From Roseococcus thiosulfatophilus (GTDB lineage Bacteria; Pseudomonadota; Alphaproteobacteria; Acetobacterales; Acetobacteraceae), in the NCBI RefSeq assembly GCF_017311575.1, contig NZ_JAFFQY010000005.1:1-64000 (forward strand): a DNA stretch of 64,000 nt, written 5' to 3'. The notes under the pieces are model-generated. The model had not been told where the DNA came from and searched no databases. It was given only the letters and a program-made list of their open reading frames with translations. The first letter of the stretch is position 1. The number at the start of each line of letters is the position of its first letter. The translations under genes and the position numbers were made by a program. This document shows positions 24,859 through 32,503 of the stretch, in pieces.

Positions 24859-25554
24859 ATGGCACCACCCTTCGCCCGGCGCGCCCTGCTCGCCGCCCCC
24901 GCCCTGCTGGCCGCGCCCGTTCGCGCGCAGTCGCCAACACAGCTCGACGTGCTGCTGGTGCTGGCCATGGATGCCTCCGGCTCCATCGGCGAGGAGGAGT
25001 TCCGCCTCCAGCGCGAGGGCTATGCGGAGGCCATCACCCACCCCGCGGTGCTGGCCGCCATCGCCTCCGGTCGGCGCGGGGCCATCGGGCTGGCCGCGCT
25101 GGAATGGGGCACGCCGGGCGGCTCGCAGGTGGTGGTGGACTGGATGCAGGTGGGCGGCATCGCCAGCGCGCAGGATTTCGCCGAGGCGCTGCTGGCCGCC
25201 CCCCGCACCCCGCAATCCTGGAACGCCATCGGCGACGCCATCCACCACGCGAGCCACATGCTGCGCGAAGGCCCCTTCACCGGGGAACGCCTGGTGATGG
25301 ATGTCTCCGGCGATGCCGCCGACATGCGCAGCCACCGCCCGGCCCCCATCGCGCGCGACATCGTGGTGCGGCGCGGCATGGTGGTGAACGCGCTGGCCAT
25401 CGCGCCCGGCGGCCTGACGCGCGGCGGGGAGAACCTGGCCGCCATCTATGAGCGCGACGTGATCGGCGGCCCCGGCGCCTTCGTCATGCAGGCCGACAGC
25501 CGGATGGACCTGACGCGCTCGCTCCGCGCCAAGCTGATCCGCGAGATTTCCTGA
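24859..25554 (+). CDS. DUF1194 secreted vWA-like protein
   Basis: A 231-residue protein with an N-terminal signal (FARRALLAAPALLAAPVRAQ). A von Willebrand A-type fold follows with an intact MIDAS motif DASGSIG near residue 40 and MDVSGDAADM later. This is the DUF1194 family of alphaproteobacteria, whose role is unknown; the MIDAS motif suggests metal-dependent protein contacts in the periplasm. ATG 24859 is chosen over GTG 24847 because GAGGT lies directly before it. Confidence 0.85.
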   Translation: MAPPFARRALLAAPALLAAPVRAQSPTQLDVLLVLAMDASGSIGEEEFRLQREGYAEAITHPAVLAAIASGRRGAIGLAALEWGTPGGSQVVVDWMQVGGIASAQDFAEALLAAPRTPQSWNAIGDAIHHASHMLREGPFTGERLVMDVSGDAADMRSHRPAPIARDIVVRRGMVVNALAIAPGGLTRGGENLAAIYERDVIGGPGAFVMQADSRMDLTRSLRAKLIREIS

Positions 25555-25625
25555 CGCGCCGAAGCCTCTGGTGTTTTCCGCGCCGCGCGCGTTACGATCC
25601 CCCCACAACCTGGGGATGAAACGCC

Positions 25626-26621
25626 ATGTCGCGCCCGATCTTCCGCGCCACAGCCGCCCTGACCGCGGCCGTGATGCTCTCCGCCTGCGTCAGCACCCAG
25701 GCCGGGCGCATCGGCGCCGATGACGGGCGCGATGCCTGCCGGGCCGAGCTGGTGGCGCTGGACAGCACCGGCGACTTCTACGGCGAGGCCATCCTGCAGG
25801 GCGCGGCCATCGGCGCCGTGGGCGGCGCGCTGCTGGGCGGCCTCGCCTCCGGCCGATGGGAGGGGGCGCTGGTCGGCGCCGTCGCCGGCGGCGCGGCGGG
25901 TGCCGCCACGGGCTACTGGGTGGCGGTGCAGCGCCAGGCGCAGGACCAGGCGGCGGTGACGGCGCAGATCGTGAACGACCTCTCGCGGGAGAACGCGCAG
26001 CTCGACCGCACGCAGGTGGCCTTCAACCAGCTGATGGATTGCCGCTTCCACTCCGCCGCGCGCGTGCGGGTGGCGCTGCGCGACGGGCGCCTCAGCCGCC
26101 CCGCCGCCCAGGCGCAGATGGCCGATATCCGCGCGCGGACCGAGCGCGACATCCAGCTGGCCCGCACCATCAGCGGCCGCATCGGCACCCGCGCCGCCGA
26201 ATTCGACACCGCCATCGACAATGTGGTGCCCGGCGGCAAGGACAGCGTGCAGCGCACCGTCGCCAGCCGTTCGCAATCCGTGCGCGTCACCGCGCGGCAA
26301 GCCGTGCCGGTGCGGCTGACGCCCAGCAGCAGCAGCGCCGAGGTGGCGCAGATCAACGCGCGCGAGGTGGTCTCGGCCCGCCCCGGCCGCGACGGCTTCA
26401 CCCTGGTCGAGACCTCCTCGGGCGTGCGCGGCTATGCGCCGACCTCGGCCTTCCAGACCACGCGCGGCCAGGCCGCCGCCCTGGGCCAGTCGCCCGAGGT
26501 GGCGGGCGGCGACGTTCGCAGCCTCGCCGCCACCAACCTGGTGCGGCGCGAGGGCTTCAACGACAGCCTGGGCAATGTGGAGCGCCTCGCGCAGTCGGGC
26601 GGCTTCGAACTGGCCGGCTGA
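25626..26621 (+). CDS. Glycine-zipper lipoprotein with C-terminal SH3-like segment
   Basis: A 331-residue lipoprotein with lipobox LSAC (Cys21). A glycine-zipper region at about 57-98 (GAVGGALLGGLASG, GALVGAVAGGAAGAATG) probably inserts into or associates with membrane. A helical/coiled segment (QAQDQAAVTAQIVNDLSREN ...) and an SH3b-like strand region at about 225-280 (VRVTARQAVPVRL, GFTLVETSSGVRGYAP) follow. The latter may bind peptidoglycan. Its stop codon is followed without a gap by the GTG start of the WD40-caspase gene, so both are made from one message and probably act together in the envelope. It is not TssJ: the length and fold do not fit. Confidence 0.75.
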   Translation: MSRPIFRATAALTAAVMLSACVSTQAGRIGADDGRDACRAELVALDSTGDFYGEAILQGAAIGAVGGALLGGLASGRWEGALVGAVAGGAAGAATGYWVAVQRQAQDQAAVTAQIVNDLSRENAQLDRTQVAFNQLMDCRFHSAARVRVALRDGRLSRPAAQAQMADIRARTERDIQLARTISGRIGTRAAEFDTAIDNVVPGGKDSVQRTVASRSQSVRVTARQAVPVRLTPSSSSAEVAQINAREVVSARPGRDGFTLVETSSGVRGYAPTSAFQTTRGQAAALGQSPEVAGGDVRSLAATNLVRREGFNDSLGNVERLAQSGGFELAG

Positions 26622-29513
26622 GTGCGGGCCGCCTGGCTCCTTCTCGCGCTGGTCCTGTTCTGGGCCGGCGCGGCCCGGGCCGACCCCCCGCGCGAGCCGG
26701 TGCTGCGGGTGGAGGCGGGCGCCCACAGCGCGCCCGTCTCGCGCCTGGCCACCGATGCGGCGGGGCGCATCCTCGCCTCGGTGGGGGATGACAAGACGCT
26801 GCGCCTCTGGTCGCTGCCGGACGGCGCGGCGCTGGGCGTGCTGCGCCCGCCCATCGGGCCGCGCGGCGAGGGCGAACTCTATGCGGTGGCGCTGACGCCC
26901 GACGGGACGCGCGCCTTCGCGGCGGGCTTCACCGGCCATGGCTGGGACGGGGCCTTCGCCATCTACCTCTTCGACACGGGCAGCGGGCGGATGCTGGCGC
27001 GGCTGCCTGGGCTGCCGGCGCCGGTGCTGCACATGGCCGTCTCGGCCGATGGGGCGCGGCTGGCGGTGGCGCTCGGCGGGCGCGCGGGCATCCGGGTCTT
27101 CGACGCGCGGCAGGGAAGGCTGCTCTTCGAGGACAGCCAGGGCTGGCAGGGTGCCGCGCGCATGGTGGCCTTCGCGCGCGACGGGCGGCTCGCCTCCACC
27201 TCGGCCGATGGGCAGGTGCGGCTGCATGACGGGCAGGGGCGGCGGGTGGCGGCCCGAGCCCCGGTGCAGGGGGCGCGGCCCTATGGGGTGGCGTGGTCGC
27301 CCGATGGCACGCTGCTGGCGGTGGGCTTCGAGGACCGGCTGCGGGTGGAGGTGATCTCCGGCACCGACCTCGCGCCGGTGCTGACGCCCGACACCTCGCG
27401 CCTGGTGGGCGAGGGATTGCCCGCCGTGACCTGGGCGGGGGATGGCCAGGGGGGCGTGCAGCTCCATGCCGCGGGCTATGCGCGGGCGGCGGCCGCCGTG
27501 CCCGGCCAGCCCGGCTTCGTGGTGCGCCGCTGGGCGGATTTCGGCCTGGGCCCGCCGCGCGACATCCCCGCCGCGCGGGACGCCATCGCGCATCTTCTGC
27601 CGCTGCCCATGGGGGGCGTGGCCTTCGCCGCCGCCGATCCGGGCTGGGGGCGCATCACGCCCGATGGCGCTCTGGCGCATTCGCCCACCGCGCCGAGTGC
27701 GGATTTCCGCGCGACGGGCGGGGCGCTCATGGCCAGCGCCGATGGGCGGGTGCTGGGCTTCGCCCTGGCCCCGCACGGCCCCCGGCTGCGCTTCGACGCC
27801 ACCGCCGGGCGGCTGGAGCCTGGCGGGGCCGAGGGGCTGGTCGCCGCCCGGCGCGAGGCGCCCCGCCTGCAGGTGACCGACTGGCAGAACCGCGACCGGC
27901 CGCGCCTCAATGGCCGCCCGCTGCCCGCCGCGCCGGGCGAATACGCCCGCAGCCTCGCCATCGCCCCCGATGGCGGGAGCTTCCTGCTGGGCTGGGACAC
28001 CGCGCTGCGCCGCTATGACCGCGAGGGCCGCCTCATCGCCGAACTGCCCCTGCCCGCCACCGCCTGGGGCGTGGTGGCGCTGGAGGGCGCGGCCGTGGTG
28101 GCGCTGGGCGATGGCACGCTGCGCTGGATCGGCCTGGACGGGCCCCGCATGGAGGAGCGCGCGGCCCTCTTCGTCCATGCCGATGCCGTGCGCTGGGTGA
28201 TGTTCACGCCCGAGGGCCTGTTCGACCACGCCCCCCTGGGCGGGCAGGAGCTGGTGGGGGTCCATCTCAACAATGGCCGCGCGCAGACGCCGGAATGGGC
28301 CAGCTTCCAGCAGGCCTATCGCGCGCTGTTCGCGCCCCAGGCCGTGCGCGCCCGGCTGGCGGGTGATCCTCGCCCTGTCCAGGCCCGCATGGCGGAGCTG
28401 GGCGATGTGCGCGCCCGCATCGGCCGCCTGCCGGCGCTGGCGCCGGGCGAGGCCTGCGCCGTCACCCCCGAGGGCTGCGTGGCACTGCCCTGGGGCACGG
28501 CGGAACTGCCGGGCGAGGCCACCGCGCTGCGCCTCTCCTTCACCCTGGCCGACCGTGGCCTGGGGCTCGGCCCGCTGGATGTCATGGTCAATGGGCGGCT
28601 CGCCATGCGCAGCCCCACCACGCCGGGCCGGGTGGAGCTGGAGGTGCCGCTCGACCCCGGGCCCAACCGCGTGGCCGCGCGCCTCTACGCCGATGACCAG
28701 GCGCTCTTCGCCGAGGGGCCGGCGCTGGAGCTGCGCCGCGCCGGCGATGCCGCCCCCGCCCCGGGCGCGGGCCGGCTGATCGTGGTGGCCGTGGGCGTGG
28801 ACCAGTACGCCGTGCGCGAGCTGAATCTGCGCTTCGCGGTGGCCGATGCGCGCACCGTGGTGGAGACGCTGCGCGCCCGTGGCGCCGGGATCTTCCGCGA
28901 GGTGGTGGCCACCCTGCTGACCGACACCCAGGCCACCCGCGCCAACATCCTGGGCGCGCTGGACGCGGCCGCCCGCCTGGCCCGGCCGGAGGACACCTTC
29001 GTGCTCTACCTGGCGGGCCATGGCGTGCGTGCCGAGGGCGACCGCCGCTTCCTCTTCCTGCCGCACGAGGTCGCGGCCCCCAGCGCCGACATGCAGGCCC
29101 TGCAGCGCAGCGCCCTGGACGAGGGCGCCTTGGTGGCGGCCCTGGCCCGCATCCGCGCGCGCGACGGCTTCCTCTTCATTGACACCTGCCATGCCGGGCA
29201 GCTCACCATTGATAGCCTGGCGGCGCTCGGCAACGAGACGGGCCGCTTCCTGCTGGCCGCCAGCACCTCGGTGCAGGAGGCGCTGGACAGCTATGACGAC
29301 CGCAACGGCGTCTTCGCCTTCGCGGTGCGCGAGGGCCTCAGCGGCCGCGCGGCGGCGGACCAGGAGGGGCGCGTCTCGGCGCTCGCGCTCGGCGAATGGG
29401 TGACGCGCCGCGTGCCCCAGCTCGCGGCCGAGCGCCGGCACCGGCAGGATGCGGTGTTCCGCTCCGCCCAGCGCGACCTGCGCTCCTTCCCCCTGGCGGG
29501 GCTGCCACGATGA
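26622..29513 (+). CDS. Secreted WD40-repeat / caspase-like (peptidase C14) protein
   Basis: A 963-residue protein starting with GTG right after the lipoprotein stop. A Sec signal (LLLALVLFWAGAARA) directs it out of the cytoplasm. About 600 residues of WD40-type beta-propeller repeats follow (SRLATDAAGRILASVGDDKTLRLW, VSADGARLAVAL, GVAWSPDGTLLAVG), then a beta-sandwich-like linker. The caspase p20-type domain is at about 717-945. The catalytic dyad is intact: His800 in YLAGHGVR and Cys856 in FIDTCHAGQ. Bacterial caspase-like proteins cleave proteins at Arg/Lys or Asp; specificity is not visible. It lies just upstream of vgrG on the same strand, but a hairpin and possible promoter separate them. 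Confidence 0.85.
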   Translation: MRAAWLLLALVLFWAGAARADPPREPVLRVEAGAHSAPVSRLATDAAGRILASVGDDKTLRLWSLPDGAALGVLRPPIGPRGEGELYAVALTPDGTRAFAAGFTGHGWDGAFAIYLFDTGSGRMLARLPGLPAPVLHMAVSADGARLAVALGGRAGIRVFDARQGRLLFEDSQGWQGAARMVAFARDGRLASTSADGQVRLHDGQGRRVAARAPVQGARPYGVAWSPDGTLLAVGFEDRLRVEVISGTDLAPVLTPDTSRLVGEGLPAVTWAGDGQGGVQLHAAGYARAAAAVPGQPGFVVRRWADFGLGPPRDIPAARDAIAHLLPLPMGGVAFAAADPGWGRITPDGALAHSPTAPSADFRATGGALMASADGRVLGFALAPHGPRLRFDATAGRLEPGGAEGLVAARREAPRLQVTDWQNRDRPRLNGRPLPAAPGEYARSLAIAPDGGSFLLGWDTALRRYDREGRLIAELPLPATAWGVVALEGAAVVALGDGTLRWIGLDGPRMEERAALFVHADAVRWVMFTPEGLFDHAPLGGQELVGVHLNNGRAQTPEWASFQQAYRALFAPQAVRARLAGDPRPVQARMAELGDVRARIGRLPALAPGEACAVTPEGCVALPWGTAELPGEATALRLSFTLADRGLGLGPLDVMVNGRLAMRSPTTPGRVELEVPLDPGPNRVAARLYADDQALFAEGPALELRRAGDAAPAPGAGRLIVVAVGVDQYAVRELNLRFAVADARTVVETLRARGAGIFREVVATLLTDTQATRANILGALDAAARLARPEDTFVLYLAGHGVRAEGDRRFLFLPHEVAAPSADMQALQRSALDEGALVAALARIRARDGFLFIDTCHAGQLTIDSLAALGNETGRFLLAASTSVQEALDSYDDRNGVFAFAVREGLSGRAAADQEGRVSALALGEWVTRRVPQLAAERRHRQDAVFRSAQRDLRSFPLAGLPR

Positions 29514-29534
29514 GCGCCGCTTCCAGTGCGGCGC
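29514..29534 (+). terminator. GC-rich stem-loop right after the caspase gene
   Basis: GCGCCGC (29514-29520) and GCGGCGC (29528-29534) form a 7-bp all-GC stem with a 7-base loop, beginning on the base after the stop codon. No T-tract follows. A TATGCT hexamer at 29545-29550 could be the -10 of a vgrG promoter. Confidence 0.4.
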
Positions 29535-29577
29535 CCCTCCGGCCTATGCTCCGCGGGAAGACGAAGGGAGCGAGCGG

Positions 29578-31521
29578 TTGAGCGGCGCGCTGGAGATGAC
29601 CCAGACCAGCCGGCTTCTGAGCATCAGCACCACGCTGGGGCCGGACGCGCTGGTGCTGCGCCGCCTGTCGGTGCGCGAGGCCATCGGCGCGCCCTTCGCG
29701 CTGTCCGCCGAGGTCATTTCCACCGAGCTGGACCTCGCGCCCTCCGCCCTCATCGGCAAGCCCGTGACCTGCACCGTCACCGCGGGCCATGTGCCGCCGC
29801 GGCATTTCCACGCGATCGTGCGGAGCTTCTCGCGCCTGGGGCCCTATGGGCGGGGCCTCGCCTCCTATGTGATCGAGGCGGTGCCCACGCTGTGGATGCT
29901 CTCCCGCACCGGGGATTGCCGCATCTTCCAGGACAAGTCGGTCAAGGACATCGTGGGCACGATCCTGGGCGAGAACCAGGTGGCGCCGGTGCGCTGGGGC
30001 GGTTCGGTGCCCACCACGCCGCGCGGCTATTGCGTGCAGTTCAACGAGACCGACCTCGACTTCGCCCAGCGCCTGCTGGAGGAGGTGGGCTGCGGCTATT
30101 TCTTCGAACACACGGACAGCGCGCACACCCTCGTCATCGGCGGCGCCAATGCCGACTACCCGCTGGTGCCCGGCGACCCCCAGGTGATCCGGCCTGACGC
30201 GGATGTGATGGGCGCGCTGACCGAATGGCGCCCCGTCTCCGCGCTGCGGCCGGGCAAGATGAAGCTGGACGACCATGACGGGCTGAATCCCTCCCGCCTG
30301 CTGGAGAAGGAGGCGGCGACGGTGCTGACCTCCCCCGGTGCGGCGGGCTTCGAGATCTACCAATGGCCCGGCGGCACCGCGGCCCGGCCCGATGCGGACC
30401 CCGCCAAGCTCGGCATGGAGGGCTATGAGGCGGGCGCGGACCTCGTCTCGGCCTCGGGCAATGACCCCACCCTCTTCGCCGGCGGCCGCGTGCGCGTGCT
30501 GCACGGGCTGGACGCCACCTCGCCGCTGACCTGGCTGCTGAACGAGGTGGTGCACGAGGCCTATGACGAGACGCAGCTCGCGGGCGATGGCACCGCGGGC
30601 TATTCGAGCCGCCTGGTGCTGATGGCGGCCGACCGGCCCTGGCGCCCCGCCGCCCCGCGCCCGCGCCCGCCCATGCCCGGCGTGCACAGCGCCATCGTCA
30701 CCGGCGCGCAGGGCGAGGAGATCCATTGCGACGAATACGGCCGGGTGAAGGTGCATTTCCTGTGGGACCGCGCGGGCCCGCGCGATGATGCCTCCTCCTG
30801 CTGGGTGCGGGTGGCGCAGGGCTTCGCCGGCGCCTGGGGCGGGTCCTGGACGCTGCCGCGCGTGGGGGACGAGGTGCTGGTGGCCTTCGTCAGCGGCGAC
30901 CCCGACCGGCCCGTCATCATCGGCAGCGTCTACAACGCCGAGCAGAAGCCCATCTACGCGCTGCCGGCCAACAAGACGCAATCGGGCTTCAAGACGCGCT
31001 CCAGCAAGGGCGGCGGGGCGTCGAACTTCAACGAGCTGCGCTTCGAGGACAAGAAGGGTTCGGAGGAGATCCACGTCCAGGCCGAGAAGGACATGACGCT
31101 GCTGGTCAAGAACGACCGCACCGAGACGATCAAGCGCCACCGCACCGAGACGGTGGACGGCAAGCACACCGAGACGGTGAAGCTCGACCGCAGCGCCACC
31201 ATCACGCAGGGGAACGAGAGCCTGCTGGTGAAGATGGGGAACATGGACACCAAGGTCTCCATGGGGAACCAGTCCACGCTGGTGGAGCTGGGCAACATCT
31301 CGACCAAGGCCAGCCTCGGCAAGATCGAGGTCGAGGCCATGCAGTCCATCACGCTGACCTGCGGCGGCAGCAAGATCCACATGACACCCATGGGGATCGA
31401 GCTGGAGGCCATGATGATCACGGTGAAGGCGTCGCTGAGCCTCGAGACCTCCGGCGTGTTGGTCACGCACAAGGCCAATGGCATCATGACCATCCAGGCG
31501 CCGCTGGTGAAGATCAACTGA
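29578..31521 (+). CDS. vgrG: T6SS spike protein VgrG
   Basis: A 647-residue VgrG. The N-terminal gp27-like part includes FHAIVRSFSRLG and QFNETDLDFAQRLLEEVG. The gp5 OB-fold has CDEYGRVKVHFLWDR, WVRVAQGFAGAWGG, PRVGDEVLVAF and DRPVIIGSVYN. The C-terminus is a beta-helix needle with degenerate TETV-type repeats (RTETIKRHRTETVDG). There is no toxin extension beyond the needle, so effectors must bind non-covalently or via PAAR. TTG 29578 is chosen because AAGGGAG lies 7 bases upstream; ATG 29596, six codons later, is the alternative but has GGAG touching it. The stop overlaps the next ATG as TGATG. Confidence 0.93.
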   Translation: MSGALEMTQTSRLLSISTTLGPDALVLRRLSVREAIGAPFALSAEVISTELDLAPSALIGKPVTCTVTAGHVPPRHFHAIVRSFSRLGPYGRGLASYVIEAVPTLWMLSRTGDCRIFQDKSVKDIVGTILGENQVAPVRWGGSVPTTPRGYCVQFNETDLDFAQRLLEEVGCGYFFEHTDSAHTLVIGGANADYPLVPGDPQVIRPDADVMGALTEWRPVSALRPGKMKLDDHDGLNPSRLLEKEAATVLTSPGAAGFEIYQWPGGTAARPDADPAKLGMEGYEAGADLVSASGNDPTLFAGGRVRVLHGLDATSPLTWLLNEVVHEAYDETQLAGDGTAGYSSRLVLMAADRPWRPAAPRPRPPMPGVHSAIVTGAQGEEIHCDEYGRVKVHFLWDRAGPRDDASSCWVRVAQGFAGAWGGSWTLPRVGDEVLVAFVSGDPDRPVIIGSVYNAEQKPIYALPANKTQSGFKTRSSKGGGASNFNELRFEDKKGSEEIHVQAEKDMTLLVKNDRTETIKRHRTETVDGKHTETVKLDRSATITQGNESLLVKMGNMDTKVSMGNQSTLVELGNISTKASLGKIEVEAMQSITLTCGGSKIHMTPMGIELEAMMITVKASLSLETSGVLVTHKANGIMTIQAPLVKIN

Positions 31522-32123
31522 TGGCCGCCCCCCCCGACAAGACGCCCCCCGACAAGATGGCGGTGCCGCTCGAACCGCTGCTGCCGCGCCTCGAACTGGA
31601 CGAGGCCGGGCAGCAGGCCCTGCGTGGCCTGGCCGATGCCACGGCGGGCGTGGCGCGGCTGGTCGCGCTGGAACGCCACAGCGACGCCGCGCGCCTCGCC
31701 GCCCATGCCCTGCCGCGGCGCGAGGCGGTGTGGTGGGCCTGCATGTGCGCGCGCGCCATCCCCGACCCCGGCCGCAAGCCGGTGGACGAGGCCGCGCTGC
31801 TGGCCGCCGAGGCCTGGGTGCGCCGCCCGGAGGAGGCGACGCGACGCGCCGCCATGGCGGCCGCCGAGGCCGCGGCCTTCCGCAGCGCGGAGGCCTGGGC
31901 GGCGGTGGGCGCCTTCTGGTCGGGCGGCAGCATGGCGCCCGAGGGCCAGCCCGCCGTTCCCCCGGCCGACCACCTGACGGGCGTGGCCGTGGCCGGCTCC
32001 GTCGTGCTGGCGGCCGTGCGCGCGCGGCCCGAGCGTGGTCCGGCGCGGCTGCTGCGCTTCGTGACCTCGGCGCGCGACATCGCGGCCGGGGGGGCGGGGC
32101 GGATGGAACCGGAAGGGGACTGA
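31521..32123 (+). CDS. DUF6931-like T6SS-associated protein, possible effector adaptor
   Basis: A 200-residue, mostly helical, Ala-rich cytoplasmic protein without signal or membrane segment. Notable segments are RREAVWWACMCARAI, FRSAEAWAAVGAFWSGGSMAPEG and PPADHLTGVAVAGSVVLAAV. This pattern is found in proteins encoded beside vgrG and PAAR genes (DUF6931 type). Being wedged between vgrG (TGATG overlap) and PAAR (one base apart) suggests a role in loading the spike or a cargo, similar in position to known VgrG adaptors. Direct function is not known. Confidence 0.6.
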   Translation: MAAPPDKTPPDKMAVPLEPLLPRLELDEAGQQALRGLADATAGVARLVALERHSDAARLAAHALPRREAVWWACMCARAIPDPGRKPVDEAALLAAEAWVRRPEEATRRAAMAAAEAAAFRSAEAWAAVGAFWSGGSMAPEGQPAVPPADHLTGVAVAGSVVLAAVRARPERGPARLLRFVTSARDIAAGGAGRMEPEGD

Positions 32124-32124
32124 G

Positions 32125-32421
32125 ATGCCGCCGGCCTCACGCATCACCGACATGCACGCCTGCCCCATGTCCACCCCGGCGCCGGTGCCGGTGCCGCATA
32201 TCGGCGGCCCGGTGCTGACCGGCATGCCCACCGTGCTGACCGGGGGGCTGCCCCAGGCGCGCATCACCGACCTGTGCATGTGCGTGGGCCCGCCCGACGT
32301 GATCGTGAAGGGCAGCACCTCCGTGCTGGTGGGCAGCCTGCCCGCCGCGCGCATCGGCGACAGCTGCGCGCATGGCGGCGCCCTGGTCATGGGCTGGCCC
32401 ACGGTGCTCATCGGCGGTTGA
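32125..32421 (+). CDS. PAAR-domain spike-tip protein
   Basis: A 98-residue protein that is entirely a PAAR domain. It has the pattern of His/Cys metal ligands and repeated Pro-Ala-Ala-Arg-type turns: ITDMHACPMS, GLPQARITDLCMCVGPPD, GSLPAARIGDSCAHGG and the final GWPTVLIGG. PAAR proteins bind zinc and form the sharp tip on the VgrG trimer. There is no C-terminal toxin domain. It is encoded one base after the DUF6931-like gene. Confidence 0.92.
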   Translation: MPPASRITDMHACPMSTPAPVPVPHIGGPVLTGMPTVLTGGLPQARITDLCMCVGPPDVIVKGSTSVLVGSLPAARIGDSCAHGGALVMGWPTVLIGG

Positions 32422-32503
32422 GGAAAGCACCGCGCCTACCACCGCGCGCTTGACGGCCGCCCGCCACGGCATGCCTACTGCGGCACGAGGGGAGGGTCGG
32501 GCA

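Noticed and set aside
25626-26621. The lipoprotein as TssJ
   Set aside because: TssJ is about half this length with a transthyretin-like fold. This protein has a glycine zipper and an SH3-like end, and is coupled to the caspase gene rather than tssK-L-M.
25446-29441. A minus-strand open frame of about 1330 codons opposite the lipoprotein and caspase genes
   Set aside because: The product is repetitive and unlike any protein family, whereas the plus strand has a lipobox, signal peptide, WD40 repeats and a caspase dyad.
26622-29513. The WD40-caspase as a T6SS effector or a cytoplasmic abortive-infection caspase
   Set aside because: It has an N-terminal Sec signal, so it should already be outside the cytoplasm. 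No VgrG/PAAR/Hcp fusion or MIX/FIX-type motif was seen.
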